Positions 1 through 9,793 of a stretch of DNA of 64,000 nt are shown here, one piece after another. Below the pieces are notes generated by a model. That model had not been told where the DNA came from, searched no databases, and was given only the letters and a program-made list of their open reading frames with translations. Origin of the DNA: Nonomuraea basaltis (lineage in GTDB: Bacteria > Actinomycetota > Actinomycetes > Streptosporangiales > Streptosporangiaceae). Where the stretch lies: the NCBI RefSeq assembly GCF_005893125.1, contig NZ_VCJS01000006.1, forward strand, positions 81,744 through 145,743, written 5' to 3'. How positions within the stretch are numbered: the stretch's first letter is position 1; each line of letters starts with the position of its first letter. The position numbers and the translations under genes are program-made.

Positions 1-107
1 GCGGGGGTGGGGGCTGCGGCGGTGGCCTCCGCCGGTGCGGCGACGGCGCCGGTGGCGACCATCGTGCCGGCTAACGCGATGGCGAGCCACGAACGGGGAG
101 AGAGCAC
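1..107 (-). CDS. N-terminus of a secreted protein, cut off by the window edge
   Basis: Only the first 35 or so codons are present, reading leftward from a GTG. They form a typical export signal: a short basic start (LSPRSW), a hydrophobic core (LAIALAGTMVATGAVA) and an AxA-type end (APAEA) followed by an Ala/Pro-rich stretch. This frame stays open to base 1. It lies downstream of the glucosidase-like gene on the same strand, about 190 bases away, so it could be co-transcribed with it. The mature part lies outside the window and no function can be given. The start codon is uncertain because the only purine-rich stretch (GAGG) touches the GTG. Confidence 0.4.
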   Translation of the reverse strand, partial: MLSPRSWLAIALAGTMVATGAVAAPAEATAAAPTP

Positions 108-298
108 CTCGTGATCACACCGTCCCACATCAACCGTGCCGTGAACGCCTGCGTAAGCACAGGAGTCCGGGCCGATAAGAAGGCCGCACCGGCGTCCTGC
201 CCTCCGCCTTCACCCTCCACAGCCGCATCGCACGCATCGCGGCGAGCACGACGAGCACCGTGGCCGCCGAGGTCAGCGGCCATCCCGCGCCCGGGCGC

Positions 299-2953
299 CT
301 ATCCGAACTCCTCCATCCGGTCGCCGGTCAGGAAGTCATCGGCGGAGAGCCGCCCGTACATGATCATGAAGGCGGCCACGAGGGCGGTCCACCCGGTCTG
401 GTGAGCGGCTCCGAGGCCGGCGCCGTCGTCCCCGTGGAAGTACTCGTGGAACTGGATCAGGTCGCGCCAGTGCGGGTCCTCCTGGAACGTGCGCTGCCCT
501 CCGTACACCGGCCGCCGCCCGTCCGGGCCGCGCAGGAAGATGCGGACGAGGCGGTCGGAGATCTCCTTGCTGACCTCGTACAGGGTCAGCCGGTTGCCGG
601 ACCAAGCCGGGCACTCGACGGTGAAGTCGTCGCCGTAGAAGGCGTACAGGTGCAGCAGCGCGCGGACGATGAGCGCGTTGACCGGGAACCAGACCGGGCC
701 CCGCCAGTTGGAGTTGCCGCCGAACATGCCGCTGTCGGACTCGGCCGGCAGGTACGCCACGCGGTACGCCTCCCCGTCCACCCGCAGCTCGTACGGATGC
801 TCGGCGTGGAAGCGCGACAACGACCGGATGCCGTAGGGGCTCAGGAACTCCCGCTCGTCGAGCATCCTGGTCAGCACCCGCTCAAGCTTCCCGTCGTCCA
901 GCAAGGACAGCAGCCGGCGGCCCGCCACGCCCGGCCGGTCGGCGGCGGACATGCCCTCGGCCAGCGCGGGATGCCGCCGCGCGAACTCCCCGATCCGGTC
1001 GAACAACCGGGCGTGCTCGGCACGGGGCGAGAAGACGGTGGACGCGCACAGCGGCAGCAGCCCGACCATGGAGCGCACCCTGACCCGGGCGGCGTCGCCG
1101 TACGGGAGCCGCAGCACGTCGTAGAAGAACCCGTCCCCCTCGTCCCACACCTCGTCCTTGACGTCGCCGACCCGGTCGATCGAGGCGGAGATGCGCAGGA
1201 AGTGCTGCGCGAAGCGGACGGCGAGATCCTCGTACGCGGGCGCCCGGTCGGACAGCTCGGCGGCCATCTGCAGCATGGTCTGCGCGTAGAACGCCATCCA
1301 CGCCGTGCCGTCGGCCTGGTCGAGCGTCCCCCCGGTCGGCAGCGGGGCGCTCCGGTCGAACACGCCGATGTTGTCCAGGCCGAGGAACCCGCCCTGGAAC
1401 ACGTTGTTGTCGTCGGTGTCCTTGCGGTTGACCCACCAGGTGTAGTTCACCAGCAGCTTCTGGAACACCCGCTCCAGGAAGTCCAGGTCGCTGCGCCCGG
1501 TGAGCCGCCGCTCCATGCTGGTGATGAAGCGCGCGGCCCACGCGTGGACCGGCGGGTTGACGTCGCCGAACCCCCACTCGTACGCCGGCACCTGCCCGTT
1601 CGCGTGCAGGTATCGGTCGCCCAGCAGCACCTCGACCTGGTGCTTGGCCAGCTCCAGGTCGACCGGGGCGAGCGCGACCGCGTGGAAGGCCAGGTCCCAG
1701 GCCGCGAACCAGGGATACTCCCATTTGTCCGGCATGAGCAGCACGTCGTCGGCGTCCAGGTCGAACCAGCCGTGGTTGCGGGGCGCCGTACGCGTCCACG
1801 GGTCGGCGCCGTGCTCCGCCAGCCAGGTCTCGACGTCGAAGAAGTAGTACTGCTTGCTCCACAGCAGGCCAGCCAGGGCCTGGCGGAGCACCAAGGCCTC
1901 GTCGGCGCTCGCGCTCTCGGGGGTGAGCCCGGCGTAGAAGTCGTCCGCTTCTCGCCGTCGCTCCCTCATCACCTCGTCGAACCCGTCCCCGAGCGGATCA
2001 GGCGCGTCCGTGGCGGAGAGCCGGACCCGCACGGTCGCCTCGCCGCCCGCGGGCACGGTCAGCGTGTGGTGGGCGGCGGCCTTGGTACCGGTCCGGTCCG
2101 GATTCACCGCGCCGGCGTCCCCGTCCACGACGTGGCGGCCAATGCCGTCCTTGACGAACGGTGTGGCGTTCGGGGTGCCGAACAGGCGCTCGTTGTTGGT
2201 CTCGTTCTCGGTGAACAGCAGGGGCGCGTCGGCCCCGCAGTACAGCCGGTACGTGCCGAGGTCCTGATGCTCGGTCTCGATCATGCCCTGTGCCTCCCGC
2301 ATGACCGGCTTGGGCGCCGTCCCCGGCGACCAGGTGTTCCGGAACCACAACGTCGGCAGGACGTGGATCGTGGCCTCGTCCGGCCCCCGGTTGGCCACGG
2401 TGACGAGCACGAGCAGGTCGTCGGGAGCGGCCTTGGCGTACTCGACGAAGACGTCGAAATACCGGTCGCCGTCGAAAACGCCGGTGTCGAGCAGTTCGTA
2501 CTCGAAGGCGCGCCGGTCCCGGGCCGCGTTGGTGGCCACCAGATCGTCGTAGGGGAACGGCCCCTGCGGGTACTTGTACAGGAACCGCATGTAGGAGTGC
2601 GTCGGCGTGCTGTCGAGATAGAAGTAGTACTCCTTCACGTCCTCGCCGTGGTTCCCCTCCCCGTTGGTCAGCCCGAACGGCCGCTCCTTCAAGATCGGGT
2701 CCTTGCCGTTCCACAGCGCCACCGACAGGCACAACCGCTGCTTGTCGTCGCTGACGCCGCCGAGCCCGTCCTCACCCCACCGATAGGCGCGCGAGCGGGC
2801 ATGATCGTGCGGGAAGTGGTTCCACGCGTCGCCGTCGTGGCTGTAGTCCTCGCGGACCGTGCCCCACTGCCGCTCGCTCAGGTACGGCCCCCACCGGCGC
2901 CACGGCGCGTCCGGAGCGGCCGACTGCCGCAGTCGTTCCCGTTCAGCATCCAT
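299..2953 (-). CDS. Glucosidase-like (GH63/MGH1-type) glycoside hydrolase
   Basis: This is a large cytoplasmic (alpha/alpha)6-barrel type glycosidase of 884 residues with no signal peptide. It resembles the actinobacterial proteins annotated as glucosidase or MGH1-like glycoside hydrolase, related to GH63 processing glucosidases and mannosylglycerate hydrolase. Characteristic stretches are [18 protein letters not shown] near the N-terminus, the aromatic-rich [16 protein letters not shown] in the middle and [18 protein letters not shown] in the C-terminal catalytic half. I chose the ATG at 2953 because GGAGG lies 10 bases upstream; an in-frame ATG at 2989 would add 12 residues. The substrate cannot be told from sequence; an alpha-glucoside is likely. 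It is divergent from the MFS gene at 3078. Confidence 0.85.
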   Translation of the reverse strand: MDAERERLRQSAAPDAPWRRWGPYLSERQWGTVREDYSHDGDAWNHFPHDHARSRAYRWGEDGLGGVSDDKQRLCLSVALWNGKDPILKERPFGLTNGEGNHGEDVKEYYFYLDSTPTHSYMRFLYKYPQGPFPYDDLVATNAARDRRAFEYELLDTGVFDGDRYFDVFVEYAKAAPDDLLVLVTVANRGPDEATIHVLPTLWFRNTWSPGTAPKPVMREAQGMIETEHQDLGTYRLYCGADAPLLFTENETNNERLFGTPNATPFVKDGIGRHVVDGDAGAVNPDRTGTKAAAHHTLTVPAGGEATVRVRLSATDAPDPLGDGFDEVMRERRREADDFYAGLTPESASADEALVLRQALAGLLWSKQYYFFDVETWLAEHGADPWTRTAPRNHGWFDLDADDVLLMPDKWEYPWFAAWDLAFHAVALAPVDLELAKHQVEVLLGDRYLHANGQVPAYEWGFGDVNPPVHAWAARFITSMERRLTGRSDLDFLERVFQKLLVNYTWWVNRKDTDDNNVFQGGFLGLDNIGVFDRSAPLPTGGTLDQADGTAWMAFYAQTMLQMAAELSDRAPAYEDLAVRFAQHFLRISASIDRVGDVKDEVWDEGDGFFYDVLRLPYGDAARVRVRSMVGLLPLCASTVFSPRAEHARLFDRIGEFARRHPALAEGMSAADRPGVAGRRLLSLLDDGKLERVLTRMLDEREFLSPYGIRSLSRFHAEHPYELRVDGEAYRVAYLPAESDSGMFGGNSNWRGPVWFPVNALIVRALLHLYAFYGDDFTVECPAWSGNRLTLYEVSKEISDRLVRIFLRGPDGRRPVYGGQRTFQEDPHWRDLIQFHEYFHGDDGAGLGAAHQTGWTALVAAFMIMYGRLSADDFLTGDRMEEFG

Positions 2954-3077
2954 GGGCGCAGCATCCTCCGGCTCACGCCTTCTTACCACCGTGCAGTCCT
3001 AAACCTGCCGGTGTCCACCGCTTCATCACTGCTTGGCTGGCTACCGCATTCCACGCGATCCTGCCTGAACGGGAACC

Positions 3078-4253
3078 ATGTCAACGACCACACTCACTCC
3101 ACCACGCTCGCCACTGATCAGCTGGCTCTCGGTCACCGCGGTCACGCTGGGGATCTTCACCATCGTCACCAGCGAAATCCTGCCCATCGGCCTGTTGACC
3201 ACCATCGGCGGCGATTTCGGCATTTCCGATGGCACCGCAGGGCTGACCATGACACTGCCCGGCATCGTCGCCGCGATCGCCGCGCCCGTCGTCACGCTGA
3301 CCACCGCCCGTTCGGACCGCCGGGTGATGCTGTGCGCTCTCATGGCGGTGCTCGCCGTGGCGGACGTGCTGGCGGCCGTGGCCGGCTCCTACTGGGTCAT
3401 GCTGATCTCCAGGGTGCTCGTCGGCCTCACCATCGGCGGCTTCTGGTCGATCGGGGCCGGACTGGCCGGTCGCCTCGCGCCACCGCCATCGGTCGGCGCC
3501 GCCACGGCTCTGATCTTCTCCGCCGTGCCGCTGGGCTCCGTGCTCGGCGTACCGGCCGGAACCTTCATCGGCCACCTCGCCGGCTGGCGAACCGCCTTCC
3601 TCGCCCTGGCCGCGCTGGCCGTGCTCGTCCTGGTCGCCCTTCTGACGCTGGTGCCGCGGCTGCCCGCCCGCCAGGTCACCAGCCCGCGCGTGCTGCTCGA
3701 CCTCCTGCGCAACCGCGGCACCAAAATCGCCCTGCTGGCCACTTTCCTCATCGTCCTCGCCCACTTCGGCACCTACACCTACGTCACGCCCTTCCTCCAG
3801 CACGTCACCCGCCTGCACCCCGCGGCCGTCAGCGCCGTCCTCCTGGCGTACGGCATCGCCGGGGTCGCCGGCAACTTCCTGGTGGGCAGGGTCATCGCCA
3901 CAAGACTGCGAGGCGTCTTCGCCGCCATCGGTTGCCTGATCGCGGCCACCACCCTGCTGCTGCCCGTGGTCGGCACCACGACCGTCGGCGCCGTCGTGTT
4001 GCTCGTGCTCTGGGGTCTGGCCTACGGCGGCGTGCCGGTCTGCTCCCAGGCCTGGTTTCTGAAGTCCGCTCCCCGAACGCCCGAAGGCGCCACGGTCATC
4101 TTCACCTCCTCGTTCCAAGGGACCTTCGCACTCGGCGCGTTCCTCGGCGGCAGCGTCGTCGACGGCTTCTCGGTCTCCACCGTGATGATCTGTGGCGGCC
4201 TGACCGCTCTCCTCATGGCGGCATCCCTGTGGTGGCTCAGCAAGCCCCCCTGA
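3078..4253 (+). CDS. MFS transporter, DHA1 (AraJ-like) exporter
   Basis: The 391-residue protein is almost entirely hydrophobic and fits the 12-helix major facilitator fold. The first helix begins at about residue 15 and carries TSEILPIGLL, typical of the AraJ/sugar-efflux DHA1 group. The loop between helices 2 and 3 holds ARSDRRVML, matching the family's conserved D-R motif, and a GxLxGxPxG-like stretch (SVLGVPAGTFIG) marks helix 5, the antiporter motif. It probably exports a drug or sugar using the proton gradient. It is divergent from the glucosidase-like gene with about 124 bases between the starts. The substrate is unknown. Confidence 0.88.
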   Translation: MSTTTLTPPRSPLISWLSVTAVTLGIFTIVTSEILPIGLLTTIGGDFGISDGTAGLTMTLPGIVAAIAAPVVTLTTARSDRRVMLCALMAVLAVADVLAAVAGSYWVMLISRVLVGLTIGGFWSIGAGLAGRLAPPPSVGAATALIFSAVPLGSVLGVPAGTFIGHLAGWRTAFLALAALAVLVLVALLTLVPRLPARQVTSPRVLLDLLRNRGTKIALLATFLIVLAHFGTYTYVTPFLQHVTRLHPAAVSAVLLAYGIAGVAGNFLVGRVIATRLRGVFAAIGCLIAATTLLLPVVGTTTVGAVVLLVLWGLAYGGVPVCSQAWFLKSAPRTPEGATVIFTSSFQGTFALGAFLGGSVVDGFSVSTVMICGGLTALLMAASLWWLSKPP

Positions 4254-4423
4254 CCCCGTGCCCTGCCGGCTTGTGGGTCCGCGCCTTCAACGCCAAGAAG
4301 GCCGTGGTCGGCGGCGGGGACCTGGACTCGGTCCACCGCCTGAAGCCCGAGGCGTCCGAGCGGCTGCGCCGCGCCGCGAAAACCCGGTGCGATGCCGCCG
4401 GAGCTCAAGTAGCGTTCGGCCCC

Positions 4424-4939
4424 ATGACCATTCCCCGCGTACGCCCTCCCCTGGTCGCAGACGAGCGCACCCAGCTCCTCGGCTGGCTCGACATGCAACG
4501 CGCGATCATCCAGTGGAAATGCGAGGGCCTGTCCGACGAGGACGCCCACCGGCCCGTCCTGCCCGCCTCGCCACTCATGACCATGGCAGGCCTGGTGTCC
4601 CACATGCGCTGGACCGAGCACTGCTGGTTCGAGGTCCTGTTCCTGGGCCACAGCTCCGCCGGCAACCCGCAGTTCGACGAGACGGTCGAGGACGCCGACA
4701 TGCTGGTCGAGGGCGTCCCGCTGGCCCGGCTCCTCGACGAGTACGAGCGCCAGTGCGCCGTCTCCAACGAGATCGTCGCCGCCAATTCGCTGGACGGCGT
4801 GGGCAAGCACCCCGACTTCCGCTCCGCCGGCGCCACCCTGCGCTGGATGCTGATCCACATGGTCGAGGAGACCGCCAGGCACGCCGGCCACGCCGACGTC
4901 ATCAGGGAACTGCTGGACGGCCAGAAGGGCTACTACTGA
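4424..4939 (+). CDS. DinB-like (DUF664) family protein
   Basis: This 171-residue protein matches the DinB/DUF664 four-helix bundle group of actinobacteria. Three histidines sit where the family places its metal ligands: LVSHMRWTEHCWF near the middle and HMVEETARHAGHADVIRE near the C-terminus. In related proteins such as mycothiol-dependent enzymes these bind a divalent metal and support thiol-transfer chemistry; here the exact reaction is unknown. The 170 bases before it hold no complete gene. Its stop overlaps by 7 bases the stop of the convergent acetyltransferase gene. Confidence 0.85.
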   Translation: MTIPRVRPPLVADERTQLLGWLDMQRAIIQWKCEGLSDEDAHRPVLPASPLMTMAGLVSHMRWTEHCWFEVLFLGHSSAGNPQFDETVEDADMLVEGVPLARLLDEYERQCAVSNEIVAANSLDGVGKHPDFRSAGATLRWMLIHMVEETARHAGHADVIRELLDGQKGYY

Positions 4940-5370
4940 GCCAGCGCCTTCTGGTAGCAGCGGGTCAGGGGCGCGTCCACGTACTTGCCGTACGGCTCCG
5001 TCAGCGTGTACGCGAACCGCTCGTACAGCGCGATCGCCTCGGGCTGCCGCTCGCCGGTCGCCAGCCGCAGCCGGTGGTACCCCAGCCCACGGGCCAGCTC
5101 CTCCAGCGCCGTCAGCAGCGACGTGGCGACCCCGCGGCCGCGGTAGCCGGGCATCACGTACATCCGTTTGAGCTCCCCGGTGTCGGCGTCCACGGGCTGG
5201 ACGGCGCCGCACCCGACGGCCCGGCCGTCCAGCGACGCCACCAGATACCTGGCCCCCGCTTGCACCTGCGAACGCCCCTCGAGCCCGTAGCGGGCCACCA
5301 GCTCCGCGAACGCCGCGTCGAGCAGCACGGCCAGCTCGGCGTCGTCCGCGACGCGTTCCTCGATCAACAT
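4933..5370 (-). CDS. GNAT family N-acetyltransferase
   Basis: A single GNAT domain fills the 145 residues. The acetyl-CoA binding motif A is clear: the strand ELKRMYVMPGYRGRGVATSL carries the Q/R-x-x-G-x-G/A signature as RGRGVA, and the later ALYERFAY is the usual motif B ending. The closest general type is the small GNAT group that acetylates small amines or is linked to stress resistance; the substrate cannot be assigned. It follows the ROK regulator gene on the same strand with a gap of about 56 bases and ends tail to tail with the DinB-like gene. Confidence 0.88.
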   Translation of the reverse strand: MLIEERVADDAELAVLLDAAFAELVARYGLEGRSQVQAGARYLVASLDGRAVGCGAVQPVDADTGELKRMYVMPGYRGRGVATSLLTALEELARGLGYHRLRLATGERQPEAIALYERFAYTLTEPYGKYVDAPLTRCYQKALAQ

Positions 5371-5426
5371 GGTGACATGCTATGAATTTTCCGTTCCGAG
5401 TACTTCACCGCACCTGACCACTATGG

Positions 5427-6569
5427 CTAGAGGCCGAGCGCCTGGGCCGGGTCGGCGAGGATCTGCTGGATGATCAGCCCTGCCGCCCCCAGCACCGCCG
5501 CGTCCGCGCCGATCCCCGAGACCACGAGGGCGGGCGGCGTGCCGCGCATCTGCCCGAGCCGGGCCCCGAGCCCCTCTGCCACCGGCCCTTCCAGCCAGGG
5601 GAACAGCGGCGCGAAGATCCCGCCGAGCACGATCCTGCCGGGGTCCAGCAGGTGGACGGCCGAGGTGAGCGCCACGCCGAGCGCATGGCCGGCCCGCTCG
5701 CACGCCTCCTGCGCCCGCGGGTCACCCGACTCCAGCCGCGTCACCAGCGCGGCGACCGAGTCCAGCGGGCCGAGCAGGGCGTCCTGGCCGGCGTACACCT
5801 CCAGGCAGCCGCGCCCACCGCACCGGCACGCGGGCCCGTCGGGCACGACGACGACGTGGCCCAGCTCACCGGCCAGCCCGAACGTGCCGCGGAACACCGT
5901 CCCGTCCACGACGAGCCCGGCGCCGATGCCGATCTCGCCGGACACGTACAGGAAGTCCGCGGCCCGCGAGCCGAACCACAGCTCGCCGAGGGCCGCCAGG
6001 TTGGCCTCGTTGTCGATCGCGAACGGCAGGTCGATCAGGCCCTCCACCCGCACGTCGCGCCAGCCGAGATGCGGCGCGCTGCGCAGCACCTCGCCCTCCA
6101 CGGTCCCGGGCACGGCGAGGGCGGCGCCGATGATCCGCAGCCCGGCCTCCTCTGCCTCGGCCGTGGTCTCCTTCCCGAGGTCGCGCAGCCGCTGCAGGAT
6201 GGCGGCCGGATTGGAGTTGCGGTTGTCGGCCGGCCTGGTGCGGCGCAGCCGTACGGTGCGAGTGAGGTCGACGACGCAGGCGGCCAGGTAGTCGATGTTG
6301 ATCTCCAGTCCGAGCGTGGCCACCCGCCGGCCGCTCAGGCTCACCGCCACCCCCGGGCGGCCCCGCTCGCCGGCGCGCACGGCGCCGTTCTCGGTCACCA
6401 CGCCCGCCTCCAGCAGGTCCGCGACCAGGCTGGACACGGTGGTCTTGGTCAGCCCTGTCATCTCAGCGAGCGCGGCCCGGGTGTGAGGTCCTGTTCGGTG
6501 GATGGCACCCAGTACTACGGCCAAGTTACGGGCGCGCATGGAATCATGCCGGACCCCTCTTGACGGCAC
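5427..6569 (-). CDS. ROK family transcriptional repressor (XylR/NagC-like)
   Basis: The protein of about 380 residues has an N-terminal winged helix-turn-helix ([20 protein letters not shown] at roughly residues 35-54) and a C-terminal ROK sugar-kinase-like domain. The ROK zinc signature [14 protein letters not shown] is intact, as is the GLAGELGHV stretch. Such proteins bind a sugar or sugar phosphate and release their operator. I chose the GTG at 6569 because GGAGG lies 8 bases upstream; a GTG at 6578 is also possible but is too close to that site. It is divergent from xylA, and the shared gap holds an inverted repeat, so control of the xylA operon and of itself is likely (inference). Confidence 0.92.
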   Translation of the reverse strand: MPSRGVRHDSMRARNLAVVLGAIHRTGPHTRAALAEMTGLTKTTVSSLVADLLEAGVVTENGAVRAGERGRPGVAVSLSGRRVATLGLEINIDYLAACVVDLTRTVRLRRTRPADNRNSNPAAILQRLRDLGKETTAEAEEAGLRIIGAALAVPGTVEGEVLRSAPHLGWRDVRVEGLIDLPFAIDNEANLAALGELWFGSRAADFLYVSGEIGIGAGLVVDGTVFRGTFGLAGELGHVVVVPDGPACRCGGRGCLEVYAGQDALLGPLDSVAALVTRLESGDPRAQEACERAGHALGVALTSAVHLLDPGRIVLGGIFAPLFPWLEGPVAEGLGARLGQMRGTPPALVVSGIGADAAVLGAAGLIIQQILADPAQALGL

Positions 6570-6586
6570 CCTCCCCACCTCCTCAG

Positions 6587-6612
6587 GATTATGTACAGAT
6601 TATGGACTAATC
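6587..6612. promoter_or_regulatory. Putative ROK repressor operator
   Basis: The gap between the divergent ROK and xylA genes contains GATTA-TGGAC-TAATC (6598-6612), a perfect inverted repeat with a 5-base centre. GATTATG also occurs just upstream (6587-6593), an 11-base direct repeat offset. The site is AT-rich within a very GC-rich neighbourhood and lies about 18 bases before the xylA start. Its place between a ROK regulator and a sugar operon suggests it is that regulator's operator. The link to the protein is inferred from position only. Confidence 0.55.
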
Positions 6613-6629
6613 TTCAGGAGCGCACGCAA

Positions 6630-7781
6630 ATGACCGCATTCAGCCCGACCCCCGACGACCGCTTCACCTTCGGCCTCTGGACCGTGGGCTGGCAGGCCCG
6701 TGACCCGTTCGGCGACGCCTCCAGGCCCGCGCTCGACCCGGTCGAGACCGTCCACCGGCTCTCCGAGCTGGGCGCGCACGGCGTCAGCTTCCACGACGAC
6801 GACCTGCTCGCCGTCGAGCCCGACAGGGACAAGGCCATCGCCGCCTTCAGGAAGGCCCTGGACGAGACCGGCATGAAGGTCCCCGCGGCCACCACGAACC
6901 TGTTCACCCACCCGGTGTTCAAGGACGGCGCCTTCACCAGCAACGACCGCGACGTGCGCCGCTACGCCCTGCGCAAGGTCATGCGCAACCTCGACCTGGC
7001 CGCCTCGCTGGGCGCGAAGACGTACGTCTGCTGGGGCGGGCGCGAGGGCGCCGAGTCCGACGCCGCCAAGGACGTCAAGGCCGCGATGGACCGCTACAAG
7101 GAGGCCCTGGACCTCCTGTGCCAGTACGTCATCGACAAGGGCTACGACATCCGCTTCGCCATCGAGCCCAAGCCGAACGAGCCCCGCGGCGACATCCTCC
7201 TGCCCACGATCGGCCACGCCCTGGCCCTGATCAACGAGCTGGAGCACCCCGAGATGGTCGGCGTCAACCCCGAGGTCGGCCACGAGCAGATGGCCGGGCT
7301 CAACTTCGTACACGGCATCGCCCAGGCCCTGTGGCGCGGCAAGCTCTTCCACATCGACCTCAACGGCCAGCACGGCCCGAAGTACGACCAGGACCTGATC
7401 TTCGGACACGGCGACCTCAAGAGCGCGTTCTTCCTGGTGGACCTGCTGGAGACCCACGGTTACGACGGCCCGCTCGTCTTCGACTACAAGCCGCTGCGTA
7501 CCGATGACCCCGAGGACGTGTGGGACTCGGCCGCCGCCAACATGCGCACCTACCTGATCCTCAAGGACAAGGCCGCCAAGTTCCGCCAGGACCCCGAGGT
7601 CCAGGAGGCCCTGCGCAACTCCCGCGTGGACGAGCTGGCCCAGCCCACCCTGGCCGCCGGCGAGACCTGGCAGGACCTCGGCAAGGACGACTTCGACGTC
7701 GAGGCGGCGGCCCTGCGCGGCTTCCACTTCACCCGGCTCAACCAGCTCGCGCTGGAGCACCTCATGGGGGTACGCGGGTGA
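6630..7781 (+). CDS. xylA: Xylose isomerase
   Basis: The 383-residue enzyme interconverts D-xylose and D-xylulose, and in many actinomycetes also glucose and fructose. Active-site parts are all visible: the catalytic His/Asp pair in VSFHDDDLL, the metal ligands in [22 protein letters not shown] and [13 protein letters not shown], and the last ligand Asp in VFDYKPLR. The ATG at 6630 has CAGGAG 9 bases upstream and gives the usual length and N-terminus; an upstream in-frame ATG at 6591 lies inside the operator region and is unlikely. No xylulokinase gene (xylB) is nearby. The TGA overlaps the GTG of the next gene, so the two are translationally coupled. Confidence 0.96.
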   Translation: MTAFSPTPDDRFTFGLWTVGWQARDPFGDASRPALDPVETVHRLSELGAHGVSFHDDDLLAVEPDRDKAIAAFRKALDETGMKVPAATTNLFTHPVFKDGAFTSNDRDVRRYALRKVMRNLDLAASLGAKTYVCWGGREGAESDAAKDVKAAMDRYKEALDLLCQYVIDKGYDIRFAIEPKPNEPRGDILLPTIGHALALINELEHPEMVGVNPEVGHEQMAGLNFVHGIAQALWRGKLFHIDLNGQHGPKYDQDLIFGHGDLKSAFFLVDLLETHGYDGPLVFDYKPLRTDDPEDVWDSAAANMRTYLILKDKAAKFRQDPEVQEALRNSRVDELAQPTLAAGETWQDLGKDDFDVEAAALRGFHFTRLNQLALEHLMGVRG

Positions 7782-8521
7782 GCGAACCCATCAGCGTCCA
7801 GCTCTACACCGTCAGGGAGCCGCTGGCCGCCGACCGCGACGCCGTGCTGCGGCGCATCGCGGAGATCGGCTACCGGGCCGTGGAGCCCTTCGACCCGACG
7901 ACCGACCCCAAGGGGTTCCGCCAGGTGATCGACGACCTGGGGCTGAGCGTGTCGAGCACGCACGCGTACGCGCTGCTCAGCCGGGAGCCCGCGGAGGTCT
8001 TCGACGCGATCGCCACGGTCGGCACCGACCTGGTGATCATCCCTGGCGGCATCGCGCACGAGGAGTTCACCACGCGCGACGGCCTCCAGCGCACGGCCGA
8101 CCTGCTGAACGGCCTGGCCGAGCAGGCGGCCGGGCACGGGATGCGGATCGGCTACCACAACCATTGGTGGGAGATCGAGCCGCGGATCGACGGCCGGCAC
8201 GCCATCGAGGCGCTGGCCGACCTGCTCGCCCCCGAGGTGTTCCTGGAGATCGACACCTACTGGGCGGCGGTGGGCGGCGCCGACGTGCCCGCCCTGCTCG
8301 GCCGCCTCGCCGCGCGCACGCTGGCGCTGCACGTCAAGGACGGTCCGGTGGTCAAGGGCAAGCCGCACACCGCGGTGGGCCAGGGCGTCATGCCCGTGCC
8401 CGAGATCCTCGCCGCCGCCCCGGACGCCCGGCGCATCGTCGAGCTCGACGAGTGCGCGAGCGACATCTTCGCCGCACTCGCGGACAGCCATGCCTACCTC
8501 ACCTCCTTGGAGGGCTCTTGA
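7778..8521 (+). CDS. Sugar phosphate isomerase/epimerase (AP-endonuclease-2-like TIM barrel)
   Basis: This 247-residue TIM barrel belongs to the IolE/hydroxypyruvate-isomerase-like family. Family landmarks include [11 protein letters not shown] (metal-site His), [13 protein letters not shown] (Glu/Asp ligands), LHVKDG and the late Glu in RIVELDEC. The GTG start overlaps the xylA stop as GTGA, which fixes it well; start codons farther upstream lie inside xylA. With a Gfo/Idh/MocA oxidoreductase next to it, the pair resembles many actinobacterial units that oxidise and isomerise unusual sugars or inositols. The exact substrate is not known. Confidence 0.9.
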   Translation: MSEPISVQLYTVREPLAADRDAVLRRIAEIGYRAVEPFDPTTDPKGFRQVIDDLGLSVSSTHAYALLSREPAEVFDAIATVGTDLVIIPGGIAHEEFTTRDGLQRTADLLNGLAEQAAGHGMRIGYHNHWWEIEPRIDGRHAIEALADLLAPEVFLEIDTYWAAVGGADVPALLGRLAARTLALHVKDGPVVKGKPHTAVGQGVMPVPEILAAAPDARRIVELDECASDIFAALADSHAYLTSLEGS

Positions 8522-9621
8522 GCAACGGCCCCGTCGGCGTCGCCCTGGCCGGCGCCGGAGTGATCAGTGGCCAGTACCTCCGCAACCTCACCGCCTTCCC
8601 CGACGTTCGCGTGCTCGGCGTCGCCGACCTCGACACCGAGCGCGCCGCCGCCGTCGCCCGGGAGCACGGCGTGCCCGTGTCGGGCACCCTCGGCACGGTG
8701 CTCGCCGTGCCCGAGGTCGAGATCGTCGTCAACCTCACCGTCCCGTCCGCGCACGCGGCCGTCGCGCTGGAGTCACTGCGCGCCGGCAAGCACGTGTACG
8801 GCGAGAAGCCCTTCGCCATGGACACCGACGAGGGCGCCAAGATCATGGCCGAGGCCGCCAACCTCGGCCTGCGCGCCGGCGGCGCCCCCGACACCTTCCT
8901 CGGCGCCGGGCTCCAGTCCGCCCTGCACGCCCTGCGCTCGGGCCTCATCGGCGAGCCGGTCGCCGTCACGGCGGCCACGCAGAGCCTCGGCCCGGAGTCC
9001 TGGCATCCCAATCCCGAGTTCTTCTACCAGCCCGGCGGCGGCCCCCTCTTCGACCTCGGCCCCTACTACCTGACCGCCCTGGTGTCCCTGCTCGGCCCCG
9101 TCTCCCAGGTGGCGGCCGGCACCCGCAAGGCCCGCGAGCAGCGCGTCGTCGGCTCGGGCCCCAAGGAGGGGACCGTCTTCCCGGTGGCCGTGCCGACCCA
9201 CGTCAACGCCCTGCTCGACTTTCCCGGCTCCGCCACGGCGTCGGCCACGTTCAGCTTCGACTCGGCCGTCAACCGCAGGATGATCGAGATCATCGGCACC
9301 GAGGGCGCGCTGTCCCTCCCCGACCCCAACACCTTCGAGGGGCCGCTGCTGGCCCGCGGCCTGCGTGACGTGGACTGGCGGGAGCTGCCGCTGTCCGGCA
9401 CCACAGCCAGTCGCGGCATCGGCGTCCTGGACCTGGCCAGGTCGATCCGCGCGGGCACGCCGCATCGCGCCTCGGGCGAGCTGGCGTACCACGTGCTGGA
9501 GCTCATGGCCGCGATCGCGGATTCGGGCGAGCGCTCGGAGTTCCGCCCGATCATCTCGACCCTGACCGCGCCGGAGCCGCTCCCGGCGGGCTGGGACCCG
9601 TACGCCGCCACCCTGTCCTGA
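8518..9621 (+). CDS. Gfo/Idh/MocA family oxidoreductase
   Basis: The 367-residue NAD(P)-dependent sugar dehydrogenase has a Rossmann N-terminus (VALAGAGVISGQY) and the family's catalytic-loop motif in AGKHVYGEKPFAM (the EKP Lys). A later GGGPLFDLGPYYLTALVSL provides the usual D-x-G-x-Y/H pattern, with Tyr in place of the common His. The start is a TTG overlapping the previous stop (TTGA), with GGAGGG 3 bases upstream; no other plausible start exists close by. It is the last gene of the xylA operon; a GC-rich hairpin follows. Together with the epimerase it probably processes a sugar whose nature is unknown. Confidence 0.88.
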   Translation: MSNGPVGVALAGAGVISGQYLRNLTAFPDVRVLGVADLDTERAAAVAREHGVPVSGTLGTVLAVPEVEIVVNLTVPSAHAAVALESLRAGKHVYGEKPFAMDTDEGAKIMAEAANLGLRAGGAPDTFLGAGLQSALHALRSGLIGEPVAVTAATQSLGPESWHPNPEFFYQPGGGPLFDLGPYYLTALVSLLGPVSQVAAGTRKAREQRVVGSGPKEGTVFPVAVPTHVNALLDFPGSATASATFSFDSAVNRRMIEIIGTEGALSLPDPNTFEGPLLARGLRDVDWRELPLSGTTASRGIGVLDLARSIRAGTPHRASGELAYHVLELMAAIADSGERSEFRPIISTLTAPEPLPAGWDPYAATLS

Positions 9622-9632
9622 CCATCACCGCA

Positions 9633-9661
9633 GGCTGTGGCGGCGGCACCGCCGCCCAGCC
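9633..9661 (+). terminator. GC-rich hairpin after the sugar operon
   Basis: GGCTG-t-GGCGGCGG pairs with CCGCCGCC-CAGCC around a very short centre, a stem of 13 pairs with one bulge, starting 11 bases after the stop of the oxidoreductase gene. No T-run follows. Actinobacterial terminators often lack one, so this is a plausible terminator. Confidence 0.5.
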
Positions 9662-9741
9662 CTCGCGGCACAGACAGGCATTGATGACATAGAGTGACAA
9701 TTCCCTTACACAAAGGAATGGTCACGGCACGACAGGGCAGC

Positions 9742-9774
9742 ATTACGGTATGTAATCGATCGGTTACGTAACCG
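9742..9774. promoter_or_regulatory. Two adjacent palindromes upstream of the S8 protease
   Basis: ATTAC-GGTAT-GTAAT (9742-9756) is a perfect inverted repeat, and 5 bases later CGGTTACGTAACCG (9761-9774) is a perfect 14-base palindrome. Both share the TTAC/GTAA core. They end 20 bases before the protease ATG, so they probably overlap its promoter. The arrangement suggests a dimeric regulator binding twice. The regulator is unknown and none is encoded beside it. Confidence 0.5.
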
Positions 9775-9793
9775 TCATCACGAAGGTGATCTC

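Noticed and set aside
108..298. Possible small protein after the glucosidase-like gene (a frame with TSAATVLVVLAAMRAMRLWRV)
   Set aside because: The frame is short, its only start is internal, and no ribosome site is visible. A gene remnant is possible but not supported.
4258..4423. Protein-like fragment before the DinB-like gene (AFNAKKAVVGGGDLDSVHR and KPEASERLRRAAK)
   Set aside because: It looks like coding sequence but has no start of its own and no recognised family; it may be a remnant. Not enough to call a pseudogene.
260..4939. A 1559-codon open frame on the plus strand
   Set aside because: It runs antisense to the glucosidase-like gene and out of frame through the MFS gene. Its translation is low-complexity Arg/Pro/Gly; only its last 171 codons are the real DinB-like gene. 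Such frames arise from very high GC.
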